The notes: generated from the sequence alone by a model not told the origin. A stretch of 64,000 nucleotides of DNA from Hymenobacter aquaticus (GCF_004765605.1 NZ_SRLC01000002.1:1-64000), one strand, 5' to 3'; shown: positions 33,882-42,509, numbered from the stretch's first letter. A program made the numbers and translations.

Positions 33882-34517
33882 TTACGCGGAAGTTGGGCTC
33901 GTCGGCGCGGCAGCGGCCGGAGATTGGGCCGGCAGCAGGTTTTTGCGCCGCAGCATCGAGTCGAACAGCTTGATGTCGTTGGGCGAGTTGAAGATGCGCA
34001 GGGGGAAATACAGGAAGATCGGCACGTTGAAGGTGCGGGCCATCCAGCCCTTGAAGCCCTTCAGCTCGTCGGCCGCCGCCGGGGGCTGCAGCCACAGCAA
34101 GTAGGCGTCGTTGTCGCGCCGGGCCTGCCCGATCATGTCCCAGGTGAGGCCCATGCCCTTGGTTTCGCTCTGGCGCAGCACGATCTGGCGGTTGTCGATT
34201 TCGTAGTTCATCCGCTCAAACAGGGCCTTGCTTTGCTCCATCTGGGCCACGCCGGTAATCTGGGCCGAGCGCAGCAGCACAAACAGCAGCGTGAGCAGCA
34301 CGGCGGCCAGCACCCACCACCACGACGGCCATATCAGGGCCGGCAGCAGGCCCAGGGCCAGGGGAATCAGGGCGTACCACCAGTCTTTGCGCCACACCTG
34401 GGCCATGGCCATACGGGTGTAGGTATCGGTATCGAGCTGGTATTTCTTGGTGCGGATGGCCATGGGCGCGGGGCCCTGGGCCTGCCGGTAGCCGCCGCGT
34501 TGGTTGGGTTGTTGCAT
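33882..34517 (-). CDS. YcxB-like membrane protein
   Basis: 211 residues. A Gly/Gln-rich N-terminus (MQQPNQRGGYRQAQGPAP) precedes two membrane helices (WWYALIPLALGLLPALI and WVLAAVLLTLLFVLL) and a cytoplasmic YcxB-like domain (YEIDNRQIVLRQSETKGMGL, TWDMIGQARRDNDAYLLWLQ, NVPIFLYFPLRIF). The function of the family is unknown. A start nearer the YcxB core (MAIRTKKY, 18 residues later) is possible. Confidence 0.75.
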   Translation of the reverse strand: MQQPNQRGGYRQAQGPAPMAIRTKKYQLDTDTYTRMAMAQVWRKDWWYALIPLALGLLPALIWPSWWWVLAAVLLTLLFVLLRSAQITGVAQMEQSKALFERMNYEIDNRQIVLRQSETKGMGLTWDMIGQARRDNDAYLLWLQPPAAADELKGFKGWMARTFNVPIFLYFPLRIFNSPNDIKLFDSMLRRKNLLPAQSPAAAAPTSPTSA

Positions 34518-34544
34518 TTTGGGTAATGTGGGTAATGTGCTTTG

Positions 34545-34630
34545 AATGTGCTGATGTGTTGGAATGGGCTAAGGTGCTAATGACTTGCTAACCATTAGCA
34601 CCTCAGCCCATTCCAACACATCAGCACATT
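34545..34630. repeat. Long inverted repeat, family B copy 2
   Basis: 38-base arms at 34545-34582 (beginning AATGTGCTGATGTGTTGGAA) and 34593-34630 pair with a single mismatch around a 10-base loop. The structure starts three bases after the nadC stop codon on the minus strand. No T run follows, so it is either a factor-assisted terminator, a 3' end stabiliser or a mobile palindrome. Confidence 0.9.
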
Positions 34631-34633
34631 AAT

Positions 34634-35494
34634 TTAAAACGCTTTCAGGCTCAGGTCCAGGCTCTTGACGGAGTGGGTCAGGGCGCCCACCGAAATGTAG
34701 TCGACGCCGGTGTGGGCTACTTCGGTAATGGTCTGCTCGGTGATGCCGCCGGAGGCTTCCGTCGGAAAACGGCCGGCAATCAGCTCCACGGCCTCGCGTA
34801 GCTTGGCGGGCGGCATGTTGTCGAGCATGATCCGCTCGATGCCGCCGACTTCCAGCACCTGCTCTACCTCGGCCAGGGTGCGGGTTTCGACTACGATGGG
34901 CAGCTGCCGGCCCGTGCGCTCCAGGTAAGCCCGGGTGGCTTCGATGGCCGGCCGGATGCCGCCGGCGTAGTCCACGTGGTTGTCTTTGAGGATGATACCG
35001 TCGAAGAGGCCGTAGCGGTGGTTCACGCCGCCGCCGATGAGCACGGCCCACTTTTCGCAGATGCGGAAGTTGGGTGTGGTTTTGCGCGTGTCGAGCAGGC
35101 GGGCTTTGGTGCCGGCCATCAGGCTGGTGAGGTGGGCCGTGTAGGTGGCAATGGCGCTCATGCGCTGCATGCAGTTGAGCACCAAGCGCTCCGCCGTGAG
35201 AATGCTGCGCGAGCGACCTTCCACGATGAAGGCAATGTCGCCGTGGTTTACCCGGTCGCCGTCATTGAGCCGCTGCTCTACCCGCAGGTCCGCGTCGACC
35301 TCCCGAAAAATCAGGTGGGCCAGTGCTACCCCGGCCAGCACCCCTTCGCCTTTTACCAGCAGGTGCGCCCGGTTGCGGGCGTCGGCCGGAATGGCAGCCA
35401 GGGAGGAATGGTCGCCGTCGCCGATATCTTCGGCCAGGGCCGTGCGAATAAAGGTGGTGAGAGCTTCGGGGGTGAGGTAGGGTGGGGTTTGCAC
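34634..35494 (-). CDS. nadC: Nicotinate-nucleotide pyrophosphorylase (carboxylating)
   Basis: Converts quinolinate and PRPP to nicotinate mononucleotide in NAD synthesis. 286 residues with the family blocks EDIGDGDHSSLAAIPADA, LNCMQRMSAIATYTA, LLDTRKTTPNFRICEKWAVL, GGGVNHRYGLFDGIILKDNH and EASGGITEQTI. The start is GTG at 35494, directly after a -7 element. It lies next to the DUF4783 gene, a neighbourhood often seen in Bacteroidota. Confidence 0.96.
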   Translation of the reverse strand: MQTPPYLTPEALTTFIRTALAEDIGDGDHSSLAAIPADARNRAHLLVKGEGVLAGVALAHLIFREVDADLRVEQRLNDGDRVNHGDIAFIVEGRSRSILTAERLVLNCMQRMSAIATYTAHLTSLMAGTKARLLDTRKTTPNFRICEKWAVLIGGGVNHRYGLFDGIILKDNHVDYAGGIRPAIEATRAYLERTGRQLPIVVETRTLAEVEQVLEVGGIERIMLDNMPPAKLREAVELIAGRFPTEASGGITEQTITEVAHTGVDYISVGALTHSVKSLDLSLKAF

Positions 35495-35498
35495 GGTG

Positions 35499-35506
35499 CA
35501 AAAATA
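35499..35506 (-). promoter_or_regulatory. -7 element (TATTTTTG) directly before nadC
   Basis: CAAAAATA on the plus strand reads TATTTTTG on the minus strand. Only four bases separate it from the GTG start codon, so transcription would begin at or next to the start codon, implying a leaderless nadC mRNA. Confidence 0.55.
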
Positions 35507-35638
35507 GAAAAAGGCCCCGACTTGCGCCGGAGCCTTTCCCAGAATCCTTAAAAACAGTTGGTGGTGAACCAGCAGCTGCCAGGATAGAGTAAGTAGCTTT
35601 TTTTCAAATTCTTAGCGCCTCAGGGTCCGCGGCTGTGG

Positions 35639-36037
35639 TTATTCCTTGGTGAAATCGATGGTATCGATAACCAAACTGCCCTGGGCCGACTTCATCTTGA
35701 CGAACATCCGGTAGGCTCCGGTTTTGCTGACGTACTTGCCAACCGCGTAGGGAGTTCCTTCGTTACTACCTCCGTAGTGGACGAAGTCGAAACCGGCGGG
35801 CGAGTTCTTGGCGAAGAAATCTTTCATCACAAATTCGGCCTGCGTGGAGCTATAGCTTTGCTTGTCACCATCGAAGCTCAGCTCCACGGTGGAGCCGAAA
35901 TACTGGGACAGCTCCCGGGATGAGCCACTCCGGATGGCATTGCGAACCGGCGTGAAGGCTTCACCTTGTGCCAGTACCGTTACCGACAGTAACAGGAACC
36001 ACACGACGGTAATAACCTGGAAAATGTTGCGTTTCAT
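35639..36037 (-). CDS. DUF4783 secreted protein
   Basis: 132 residues with a signal peptide (MKRNIFQVITVVWFLLLSVT ... VLAQ). The mature DUF4783 domain reads FTPVRNAIRSGSSRELSQYF, VELSFDGDKQSYSSTQAEFV, MKDFFAKNSPAGFDFVHYGG and GAYRMFVKMKSAQGSLVIDT, an NTF2-like alpha/beta roll. The function is unknown. Genes of this family commonly precede nadC in Bacteroidota, as here. Confidence 0.88.
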   Translation of the reverse strand: MKRNIFQVITVVWFLLLSVTVLAQGEAFTPVRNAIRSGSSRELSQYFGSTVELSFDGDKQSYSSTQAEFVMKDFFAKNSPAGFDFVHYGGSNEGTPYAVGKYVSKTGAYRMFVKMKSAQGSLVIDTIDFTKE

Positions 36038-36175
36038 ACTAGAGTAGGGAATGTATCATGCGGTTCGCTAAAACTATGCCAAGTAGTCATAGTTAGTAAA
36101 ATGTCCCTACAGCCGGTCGCCACGGCCCCAAGTTAACCCAAACCAACAAAATGCGCACGTTCCCGCTGGTGCCCT

Positions 36176-36183
36176 TATCTTTG
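36176..36183 (+). promoter_or_regulatory. -7 element (TATCTTTG) before gpmI
   Basis: TATCTTTG matches TAnnTTTG and ends five bases before the gpmI ATG at 36189. The transcript would be leaderless or carry only one to three untranslated bases. Confidence 0.65.
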
Positions 36184-36188
36184 CTGCT

Positions 36189-37736
36189 ATGAATAAACAG
36201 GTATTGCTGGTGATCTTGGACGGGTGGGGCTTGGCGCAGAATACGGAAGTATCGGCTATCGACAAGGCCAATACTCCGTTTGTCGACTCACTGTTTCAGC
36301 GTTTTCCCCACAGTAAGCTGCAGGCCTCGGGGGAAGCCGTCGGACTGCCCGACGGGCAGATGGGTAATTCGGAAGTCGGCCACATGAATATCGGGGCCGG
36401 CCGGGTGGTGTACCAGGACTTGGTGCGCATCAACAAGGCCATCCGGGAGCGGAAGCTGGGCTCGGTGCCCGCTCTGGAAAAAGCCTTCGAATATGCCCGC
36501 ACCAACGGCAAGAACCTGCACTACATCGGGCTATTGTCGGATGGTGGAGTGCATTCCCACATCGAGCACCTGAAAGCTCTGTGCACCCTGGCCCACGACG
36601 CCGACGTGCATAAGGTGTTTATTCACGCCTTCACCGACGGCCGCGACACTGACCCGAAAGGCGGCGTCAACTACGTCAACGACCTGGAGCAGAGTACGGC
36701 CCGCACCGGTGCCAAAATTGCCTCCATTGTGGGCCGTTACTACGCCATGGACCGCGACAACCGCTGGGAACGGGTGAAAGTGGCCTACGACCTGCTGGTG
36801 AACGGCAAGGGTACGCCCTCTCAGAACCTGATTCAGAGCATGCTCGACTCCTATAAAGAAGGCGTGACGGATGAGTTTCTGAAGCCGATTGTGAAAGTCG
36901 GGGCCGACGGGCTGCCGCTGGCTACCATTCAGGAGGGCGACGTGGTGGTGTGCTTCAACTTCCGCACCGACCGGGGCCGGGAAATCACGCAGGCCCTGAC
37001 CCAGCAGGATTTCCACGCCTTCAACATGCACCGGCTGAACCTGCACTACCTGACCATGACCAACTACGACGCCACGTTCGTGGGCGTCACCCCGATTTTC
37101 GAGAAGGACAACCTCGAAAACACGTTGGGCGCAGTGCTGGAGGCTAACGGCAAAAAGCAGATCCGCATTGCCGAAACCGAGAAGTACCCGCACGTCACCT
37201 TCTTCTTCTCGGGTGGCCGGGAGGTGGAGTTCAACGGCGAAACCCGCCTGATGCGCGCCTCGCCCAAGGTAGCCACCTACGATTTGCAGCCCGAAATGAG
37301 TGCCTACGAGCTGCGCGACGCCCTGGTGCCCGAACTGCAGGCCAAATCGGCCGACTTCGTGGTGCTCAACTTCGCTAACCCCGACATGGTGGGCCACACC
37401 GGCGTGTTTGAAGCCGCCGTGAAAGCCGTGGAAACCGTGGACGCCTGCACCCGCGACGTGGTAACGGCCGCCCTGGAGAGCAACTACGCCTGCATCATCA
37501 TTGCCGACCACGGCAACGCCGACATGATGATAAACCCCGACGGCACGCCCAACACGGCCCACACCACCAACCTGGTGCCCTGCATTCTGGCCGACAACGA
37601 CTACCGGGGTACCCTGGCCGACGGCAAGCTGGGCGACATTGCCCCCACGGTGCTGCAACTCATGGGCCTGCCCCAGCCGGCCGACATGACCGGCACCTCG
37701 TTGCTGCAACCCACTGCTACACCTACGAATGCGTAG
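36189..37736 (+). CDS. gpmI: 2,3-bisphosphoglycerate-independent phosphoglycerate mutase
   Basis: Interconverts 3- and 2-phosphoglycerate in glycolysis. 515 residues of the alkaline phosphatase superfamily: LVILDGWGLAQNTEVSAI with the metal-binding Asp, the catalytic Ser in GQMGNSEVGHMNIGAGR, HAFTDGRDTDPKGG, FNFRTDRGREIT, FANPDMVGHTG and IADHGNADMM. All motifs are intact. The last eight bases overlap the start of the next gene, so the two are probably cotranscribed. Confidence 0.97.
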   Translation: MNKQVLLVILDGWGLAQNTEVSAIDKANTPFVDSLFQRFPHSKLQASGEAVGLPDGQMGNSEVGHMNIGAGRVVYQDLVRINKAIRERKLGSVPALEKAFEYARTNGKNLHYIGLLSDGGVHSHIEHLKALCTLAHDADVHKVFIHAFTDGRDTDPKGGVNYVNDLEQSTARTGAKIASIVGRYYAMDRDNRWERVKVAYDLLVNGKGTPSQNLIQSMLDSYKEGVTDEFLKPIVKVGADGLPLATIQEGDVVVCFNFRTDRGREITQALTQQDFHAFNMHRLNLHYLTMTNYDATFVGVTPIFEKDNLENTLGAVLEANGKKQIRIAETEKYPHVTFFFSGGREVEFNGETRLMRASPKVATYDLQPEMSAYELRDALVPELQAKSADFVVLNFANPDMVGHTGVFEAAVKAVETVDACTRDVVTAALESNYACIIIADHGNADMMINPDGTPNTAHTTNLVPCILADNDYRGTLADGKLGDIAPTVLQLMGLPQPADMTGTSLLQPTATPTNA

Positions 37737-38298
37737 AGCACTCGGGGCCGCCGCCTGCCTGCTCCTGACCACGGCCTGTGGTCAGGAGCCGGAGGCTGCC
37801 CGCGCGGGTCAGTCGGCCCGTAAGCCGCTGTATTTCGACGTGAAGGGCTTGCTGGACAACCAGACCAGGCTGCTTTCGGAGCGGCAGCCGGCCGTGGAAA
37901 AGCAGGTGACCCTGCGCGATGGGCAGGTGGAAACCACGCGGGTGGAGAAAGTAGACTGGAGCAAGGAGCTGCAAATCTTCTATCAGGCCGACATCAACAA
38001 GCCAGCTCTGCGGGGGGCGTACGAAGCCCAGGTGGGCGGCGCCGCGGGCGGGGCTCAGGTTTACCGCCGTAAAGCCGGCATCGAAAACATCGTGGACCAG
38101 CTGCGGGTAAGCGGCGCGGGTACTGAGGAAGGAACTGTAGAAGCCGTGCTGACCCAGGATAACCCGCTGTTCTTCTCCCGCAAGACCTTGACGATCAGCT
38201 ACCGCAACGGGCTGCTGAACACGTATAAGGTGCAGGGCGTGCAGAAGCTGGTGATGTTCGACACGCTACGCTACTCGGCTACGGTGCGGGTGCTGTAA
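37729..38298 (+). CDS. Lipoprotein of unknown function
   Basis: 189 residues. A short lipoprotein signal (MRRALGAAACLLLTTACGQE) is followed by a soluble domain with YFDVKGLLDNQTRLLSERQP, VEKVDWSKELQIFYQADINK and PLFFSRKTLTISYRNGLLNT. It overlaps gpmI by eight bases in another frame, a sign of translational coupling. No domain is recognised. It ends eight bases from a convergent gene. Confidence 0.75.
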   Translation: MRRALGAAACLLLTTACGQEPEAARAGQSARKPLYFDVKGLLDNQTRLLSERQPAVEKQVTLRDGQVETTRVEKVDWSKELQIFYQADINKPALRGAYEAQVGGAAGGAQVYRRKAGIENIVDQLRVSGAGTEEGTVEAVLTQDNPLFFSRKTLTISYRNGLLNTYKVQGVQKLVMFDTLRYSATVRVL

Positions 38299-38305
38299 CT
38301 ATCGG

Positions 38306-38881
38306 CTAATCCAGATACGGCTCGACGCGGGCTACGGCGGGCTTGCCTTCCGAGAAGGTGGCCGACACGTTGTTGGCCCGCTCGGTGTCCCGAATCTGCA
38401 CTTTGGCGCAGGAGCCGCCGGTTTGCCGGGTCGAGGCGTCCAGGGTCTGGCGCAGGCGCTGGCCGTAGGCGGGGCGGAAGTTGGTAATGACGGCCCGCCG
38501 CAACAGCCGCTGTTCGGGCATACAATAGAACTCGAACTGGTTGCCCTGGTGCTGTAGCGTCAGAATGGTGTCGGTCTGGCCTTTCTCGTGCGCGTTGGCC
38601 AGACACCGGCGCGACACGACCCTGGCTCCGGCCCGCAGCAATTCTTCGGTGGTGAGCTCGGCGCCGAACGGCTGCCCGGCCAGCGTATCGTTGGTCATAA
38701 CGCAGGTAGCGCGGGGGGGCACGGGCCGGGCTACGGTGCGCCGCTTGGGCGTGGTCGGCGGCCCGGCCTGCGCACGGCTGGCGCGGGTATCGGCACCGAA
38801 CTCGGGGCCCAGGCTCACGGCGGCGCATACTGCCAGGGCAGACACGAGTTTAACCGACGAAAGCAACAAAGCAGATACCAT
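38306..38881 (-). CDS. Secreted protein of unknown function
   Basis: 191 residues with a hydrophobic export signal (LLLSSVKLVSALAVCAAVSL) and a Pro/Arg/Ala-rich stretch before a mature domain (MTNDTLAGQPFGAELTTEEL, LQHQGNQFEFYCMPEQRLLR, TRQTGGSCAKVQIRDTERAN). Several Cys residues may form disulfides. No family is recognised. It is convergent with the lipoprotein gene to its left. Confidence 0.7.
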   Translation of the reverse strand: MVSALLLSSVKLVSALAVCAAVSLGPEFGADTRASRAQAGPPTTPKRRTVARPVPPRATCVMTNDTLAGQPFGAELTTEELLRAGARVVSRRCLANAHEKGQTDTILTLQHQGNQFEFYCMPEQRLLRRAVITNFRPAYGQRLRQTLDASTRQTGGSCAKVQIRDTERANNVSATFSEGKPAVARVEPYLD

Positions 38882-38961
38882 AGCGCGACAGGGGCCTTTG
38901 GTGCCTCATACGCAAATACCTACGGGGCGGCTTGTTGCCCACCAGATTTATTTGCGGCTGG

Positions 38962-39390
38962 TTAGCCTTCCGAACCCATAATGGTAGCCACAACCCAGCG
39001 GCGGCCGCCGTGGTTGCGGTGCTCGCCCAGGTATACGCCCTGCCAGGTGCCCAGGGCCAACTCACCGTTGGTAATCGGGAGGGTGACGGAGGTGCCCAGC
39101 ATGGCGGCTTTCAGGTGGGCCGGCATGTCGTCGGGGCCTTCCTGGGTATGCTCGAAGTAGGGCGCGTTTTCCGGCACGGCCCGGTTGAAATACTGCTCGA
39201 AGTCGCGGCGGACGGTGGGGTCGGCGTTTTCGTTGATGCTCAGGCTGGCCGAGGTATGCTGAATAAAAAAGTGCGCCGTCCCGATTTTAATGCGTTCCAG
39301 CTCGGGTAGCTCGGCCACCAGCACGTCGGTAATAAGGTGGAAGCCGCGGCGCACGGCGGGCATACGCAAGCGTTTCTGAATCCAGATCAT
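38962..39390 (-). CDS. yjbQ: YjbQ family protein (UPF0047)
   Basis: 142 residues. The family core is complete: RGFHLITDVLVAELPELERI, then GTAHFFIQHTSASLSINENA, then DPTVRRDFEQYFNRAVPEN, then GTWQGVYLGEHRNHGGRR. Members have been linked to weak thiamin phosphate synthase activity, but the physiological role is unclear. It begins nine bases after the stop codon of the beta-helix lipoprotein gene, so the two are likely cotranscribed. Confidence 0.92.
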   Translation of the reverse strand: MIWIQKRLRMPAVRRGFHLITDVLVAELPELERIKIGTAHFFIQHTSASLSINENADPTVRRDFEQYFNRAVPENAPYFEHTQEGPDDMPAHLKAAMLGTSVTLPITNGELALGTWQGVYLGEHRNHGGRRWVVATIMGSEG

Positions 39391-39399
39391 AACGGCAGC

Positions 39400-40887
39400 C
39401 TAGGGGTTTTTCCGCTCGTACGCGCCCGGGTCGGGCGTGGCGGGGTCGCGGGGGCGGTTGAGCAGGTCGTTGCTGACGCCGCCGAAGGGCCGGGCCAGGT
39501 CGCGCACCGCCGACAGGGTATCGAGGTTGTAGTCGAACTTATCGGCAAACAGGCCGGCGGGCCGCTTGAACTTGGGGTCCGTGTTGATCCGGTTGGAAGC
39601 GGGTAGCCCGGTTTTATAGCGCTGGGTGCGCAGCACGTTGTTTTCCAGGGTGAAGTCGGCGTAGGCGGCGCTATTCTTGAACAGCAGCTCTTCTTCCACC
39701 GAGCCCCAGACGATGGAGTTGCGGATGCTGACCCGGGTGAGCAGCGGACCCGGCACCGACTTGAGCACGCCCTCGTTGGTAATGGCTACCGACTCGGTTT
39801 CGCGCCGGAACGCGGGCGTGAAGTTGGCAATGGTGCAGAAGTTCAGGTTGTAGGTGCCGCCGGCCAAACCCAGAATGGCGTACTCGCCGCAGTTGGTAAA
39901 CAGGCAGTTGGTGAGCGTAAACTCGGCGCCAATACCCAGAATGCCCGCCCCGTCGAAGCTCTGGCCGCCGCTGGCGAAGGTGAGGCCGGCCCCGGAAATG
40001 TTCTTGAACACCGTGTTTTCGACCGTCACCCGGGGGCGAGGCTGCAGGTTTTCGGGGTTGTAGACCAGCAGGCCAAAGCTCGAATTTTTGATTTCGGCGT
40101 AGCGTACCACGCTGTTGCGGCTGCTGCCGGGGTCGAACTGAATACCGGCCCACTGGCCCGGCACGTCGTTGTAGAACGGTTCGAGCCGGTCGCCGGCGAA
40201 GCGCACGATATTACGGTCGTCGGGCTTCAGCACGGCGGTGGGCACGAAGTCGGGGTTGACGCGCAATGTGCCTTTGACGATGATGGCCACGCCGGCGTGG
40301 GCGTAGACCCGGGCCCCGGCCTCAATGGTAAGCACGCAGCCGGCCGGCACCAGCACCGAGCCGGGCAGCACGTGGGGCTTGTCGGCCTTCCAAACCTCGG
40401 CGCAGCTGAGCGCGCCCCGGTGGAAGTAAGCGTTCTGGCCGTAGGCGACCAGCTGCACCTGTTGGTCGTTGCCGTTGGTTTTGAACTGGAGCTGGTCGGT
40501 GTTCAGGAAGGGCTTGCCCTCGGGCGCGGCCGTGCCGGGCCCCAGCTTGGCCCGCACCAGCACCAGCAAACTGTCTTTGCCCCGGATTTCGACGTTGTTG
40601 GCAATCGGGCCGGCGTCGCCGTTGACCACGACGGAGTACTCCGACACGGCCGGGTTGGCTATCCGGATCTGCTCTACTTTCACGGCCCGGCTGTTGCGGT
40701 TGTACACCCACAGGCGCTTGGTGACGGTCGTGGTCTGGGCGAAAACCGTGTCGAACATCACCGTGTCGGTCGAAAACTCGAGCTTGGCGCCGGGGTCGGT
40801 GGTGACGAGGTCCTCCTTGGGCTCACAGCCCGGCAGCACGGTCAGCAGGCACGACAACACGAGCAGGCAGGGTAACAGAAAGCGCAT
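39400..40887 (-). CDS. Large lipoprotein with right-handed beta-helix domain
   Basis: 495 residues. Lipobox in VLSCLLTVLPGCEPKE. An N-terminal beta-rich segment (LEFSTDTVMFDTVFAQTTTV, VYNRNSRAVKVEQIRIANPA) is followed by a parallel beta-helix marked by serial hydrophobic turns (NSVVRYAEIKNSSFGLLVYN, VTVENTVFKNISGAGLTFAS, FTLTNCLFTNCGEYAILGLA, VSIRNSIVWGSVEEELLFKN). It is probably surface exposed and may bind polysaccharide. It is the first gene of a likely two-gene unit with yjbQ. Confidence 0.82.
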   Translation of the reverse strand: MRFLLPCLLVLSCLLTVLPGCEPKEDLVTTDPGAKLEFSTDTVMFDTVFAQTTTVTKRLWVYNRNSRAVKVEQIRIANPAVSEYSVVVNGDAGPIANNVEIRGKDSLLVLVRAKLGPGTAAPEGKPFLNTDQLQFKTNGNDQQVQLVAYGQNAYFHRGALSCAEVWKADKPHVLPGSVLVPAGCVLTIEAGARVYAHAGVAIIVKGTLRVNPDFVPTAVLKPDDRNIVRFAGDRLEPFYNDVPGQWAGIQFDPGSSRNSVVRYAEIKNSSFGLLVYNPENLQPRPRVTVENTVFKNISGAGLTFASGGQSFDGAGILGIGAEFTLTNCLFTNCGEYAILGLAGGTYNLNFCTIANFTPAFRRETESVAITNEGVLKSVPGPLLTRVSIRNSIVWGSVEEELLFKNSAAYADFTLENNVLRTQRYKTGLPASNRINTDPKFKRPAGLFADKFDYNLDTLSAVRDLARPFGGVSNDLLNRPRDPATPDPGAYERKNP

Positions 40888-40915
40888 AGCGGGTGGATAG
40901 AGCGGTTAAAAATGA

Positions 40916-41000
40916 GTCATCCTGAGCAGAGCAAGGGACCTTGTGCCAGTGGAACGACGTGTTCTAACGGGGTAAGGTCCTTCGCTGTGCTCAGGATGAC
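40916..41000. repeat. Long inverted repeat, family A copy 1
   Basis: A 27-base left arm (40916-40942) beginning GTCATCCTGAGC and ending GGACCTT pairs with 40974-41000 with three mismatches. The centre contains GGAACG and CGTGTTCTAACGGGG. It lies between the beta-helix lipoprotein start and the prfA stop codon. Confidence 0.88.
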
Positions 41001-41037
41001 AAACGGATGGATGCGTTGCTTAGTACAACCGTCGGAA

Positions 41038-42108
41038 TTACGCCACGCCTTCCTGCAGCCGCTCGGCGCTTTCGGCGATGCGCAGCTGCTCCACGAAGTC
41101 GTCGATGTTGCCTTCCATCACGCTGGCCAGGTTGTACACCGTGTAGCCAATGCGGTGGTCGGTTACGCGGCCCTGGGGGTAGTTGTAGGTCCGGATCTTG
41201 TCCGACCGGTCGCCGCCGCCAATCATGCTCTTGCGCTGGGCCCCTTCGGCTTCGTTTTTCTTGGCCAGCTCGATTTCGTAAATGCGGGAGCGCAGCACTT
41301 GCAGAGCCTTGTCGAAGTTCTTGAGCTGCGACTTCTGATCCTGGCACTGGGCCACCAGGCCGGTGGGCAAGTGGGTGAGGCGCACCGCCGAGTAGGTCGT
41401 GTTAACGGACTGCCCGCCGGGGCCCGACGACATAAACAGATCCTTGCGCACGTCGTTCATATCAATCTGCACGTCCAGCTCCTCGGCCTCGGGCATTACC
41501 ACGATAGACGCCACCGAGGTGTGGATGCGGCCCTGGGTTTCGGTGGCCGGCACGCGCTGCACGCGGTGCACGCCCGATTCAAACTTGAGCTTGCCGTACA
41601 CGTCCTCGCCCTTCACGGCCAGGATAATTTCCTTGTAGCCGCCCGAAGTGCCTTCGGTGGCGTCCACGAGCTCCATCTTCCAGCCCTGCTTTTCGGCGAA
41701 GCGCATGTACATGCGCTGCAAGTCGCCGGCGAAGATGGCGGCCTCGTCGCCGCCGGCCCCGGCCCGGATTTCCATGATGATGTCCTTCGAGTCGTTGGGG
41801 TCCTTCGGAATCAGCAGCTCCTTGATGACGGTTTCGAGGCGCTCCTGCTCGGGCAGCAGCGTTTCGAGCTCATCCTTGGCCATCTGGCGGAAGTCCTCGT
41901 CCTTTTCGGTGGCAATAACTTCGCGGGCGCCCTCGATGTTGGAGAGCACCTGCTGGTAATTCTTATACTCGGTCACGATTTTGCCGAGGTCCTTATACTC
42001 TTTATTCAAGGTCTTGTAGCGCTTCATGTCGCTCATGGCCTCGGGCTGCATCAGCTGCTCGTTTACGTCTTCGTAGCGCTGGCGAATGGCCTCCAGTTTA
42101 TCTAGCAT
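41038..42108 (-). CDS. prfA: Peptide chain release factor 1
   Basis: Recognises UAA and UAG and triggers peptide release. 356 residues with GGQ at 231-233 (SGPGGQSVNTTYSAVRLTHL) and the preceding AGAGGDEAAIFAGDLQRMY region. The start at 42108 (MLDKLEAIRQ) matches the standard N-terminus; a longer frame to 42159 overlaps the promoter and is rejected. It ends about 40 bases from a family A repeat. Confidence 0.96.
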   Translation of the reverse strand: MLDKLEAIRQRYEDVNEQLMQPEAMSDMKRYKTLNKEYKDLGKIVTEYKNYQQVLSNIEGAREVIATEKDEDFRQMAKDELETLLPEQERLETVIKELLIPKDPNDSKDIIMEIRAGAGGDEAAIFAGDLQRMYMRFAEKQGWKMELVDATEGTSGGYKEIILAVKGEDVYGKLKFESGVHRVQRVPATETQGRIHTSVASIVVMPEAEELDVQIDMNDVRKDLFMSSGPGGQSVNTTYSAVRLTHLPTGLVAQCQDQKSQLKNFDKALQVLRSRIYEIELAKKNEAEGAQRKSMIGGGDRSDKIRTYNYPQGRVTDHRIGYTVYNLASVMEGNIDDFVEQLRIAESAERLQEGVA

Positions 42109-42138
42109 CTTGCCTTCAGGAAATTGTATTTGCAACTG

Positions 42139-42146
42139 CAAAGGTA
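42139..42146 (-). promoter_or_regulatory. -7 element (TACCTTTG) for prfA
   Basis: CAAAGGTA on the plus strand reads TACCTTTG on the minus strand. Transcription from about 42135 gives a leader of about 27 bases and confirms the short prfA start. Confidence 0.6.
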
Positions 42147-42230
42147 AGGAAACAAACACGATGAACCCCGCCCCGCGTTCCAGGTAGCTAGTAGAATATA
42201 GTGATGCTGTAGCACAGCTCTTTCCCGGCT

Positions 42231-42330
42231 GTCATCCTGAGCCAAGCGAAGGACCTTATGCCCGTTGAACGTTGGCCGTTGCAATGACCCGTTCCAGCGG
42301 GAGAGGGTCCTTCGCTTTGCTCAGGATGAC
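42231..42330. repeat. Long inverted repeat, family A copy 2
   Basis: The left arm 42231-42257 (GTCATCCTGAGC ... GGACCTT) pairs with 42304-42330 (ending CTCAGGATGAC) with two mismatches over 27 bases. The centre has CCCGTTGAACG and CCCGTTCCAGCGGG. It lies between the divergent prfA and thr operon promoters. Confidence 0.88.
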
Positions 42331-42371
42331 AGGCGGAAAAAATGGAAACCATTAAAAAACAAAACCCTAGG

Positions 42372-42400
42372 TTGCGCGGGTCGGATAATTCACTACTTTG
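42372..42400 (+). promoter_or_regulatory. Likely thr operon promoter
   Basis: TTG at 42372-42374 and CTACTTTG at 42393-42400 resemble -33 and -7 elements (the latter one base shorter than TAnnTTTG), with 18 bases between them. Transcription would start near 42405, about 18 bases before the leader peptide ATG. Confidence 0.5.
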
Positions 42401-42422
42401 GGCTCAATATTCAACGCGCCCC

Positions 42423-42509
42423 ATGCTTCAGCACTCTGCTACAGCTGCTTTTTCCCGCGCCCTGACTGGCATTTGCACAGTCACAGGTATGGTCACAACA
42501 ACCCGGTAA
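42423..42509 (+). CDS. thrL: thr operon leader peptide
   Basis: A 28-codon frame, opening MLQHSATAAFSRALTG and ending ICTVTGMVTTTR then TAA. Seven residues are Thr, three of them consecutive just before the stop, with Ile, Val and Met nearby, the expected composition for sensing threonine supply. It lies just before a complete attenuator and the thrA start. The Arg codon and stop fall inside the first attenuator stem, so a ribosome stalled at the Thr codons would mask region 1. Confidence 0.85.
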   Translation: MLQHSATAAFSRALTGICTVTGMVTTTR

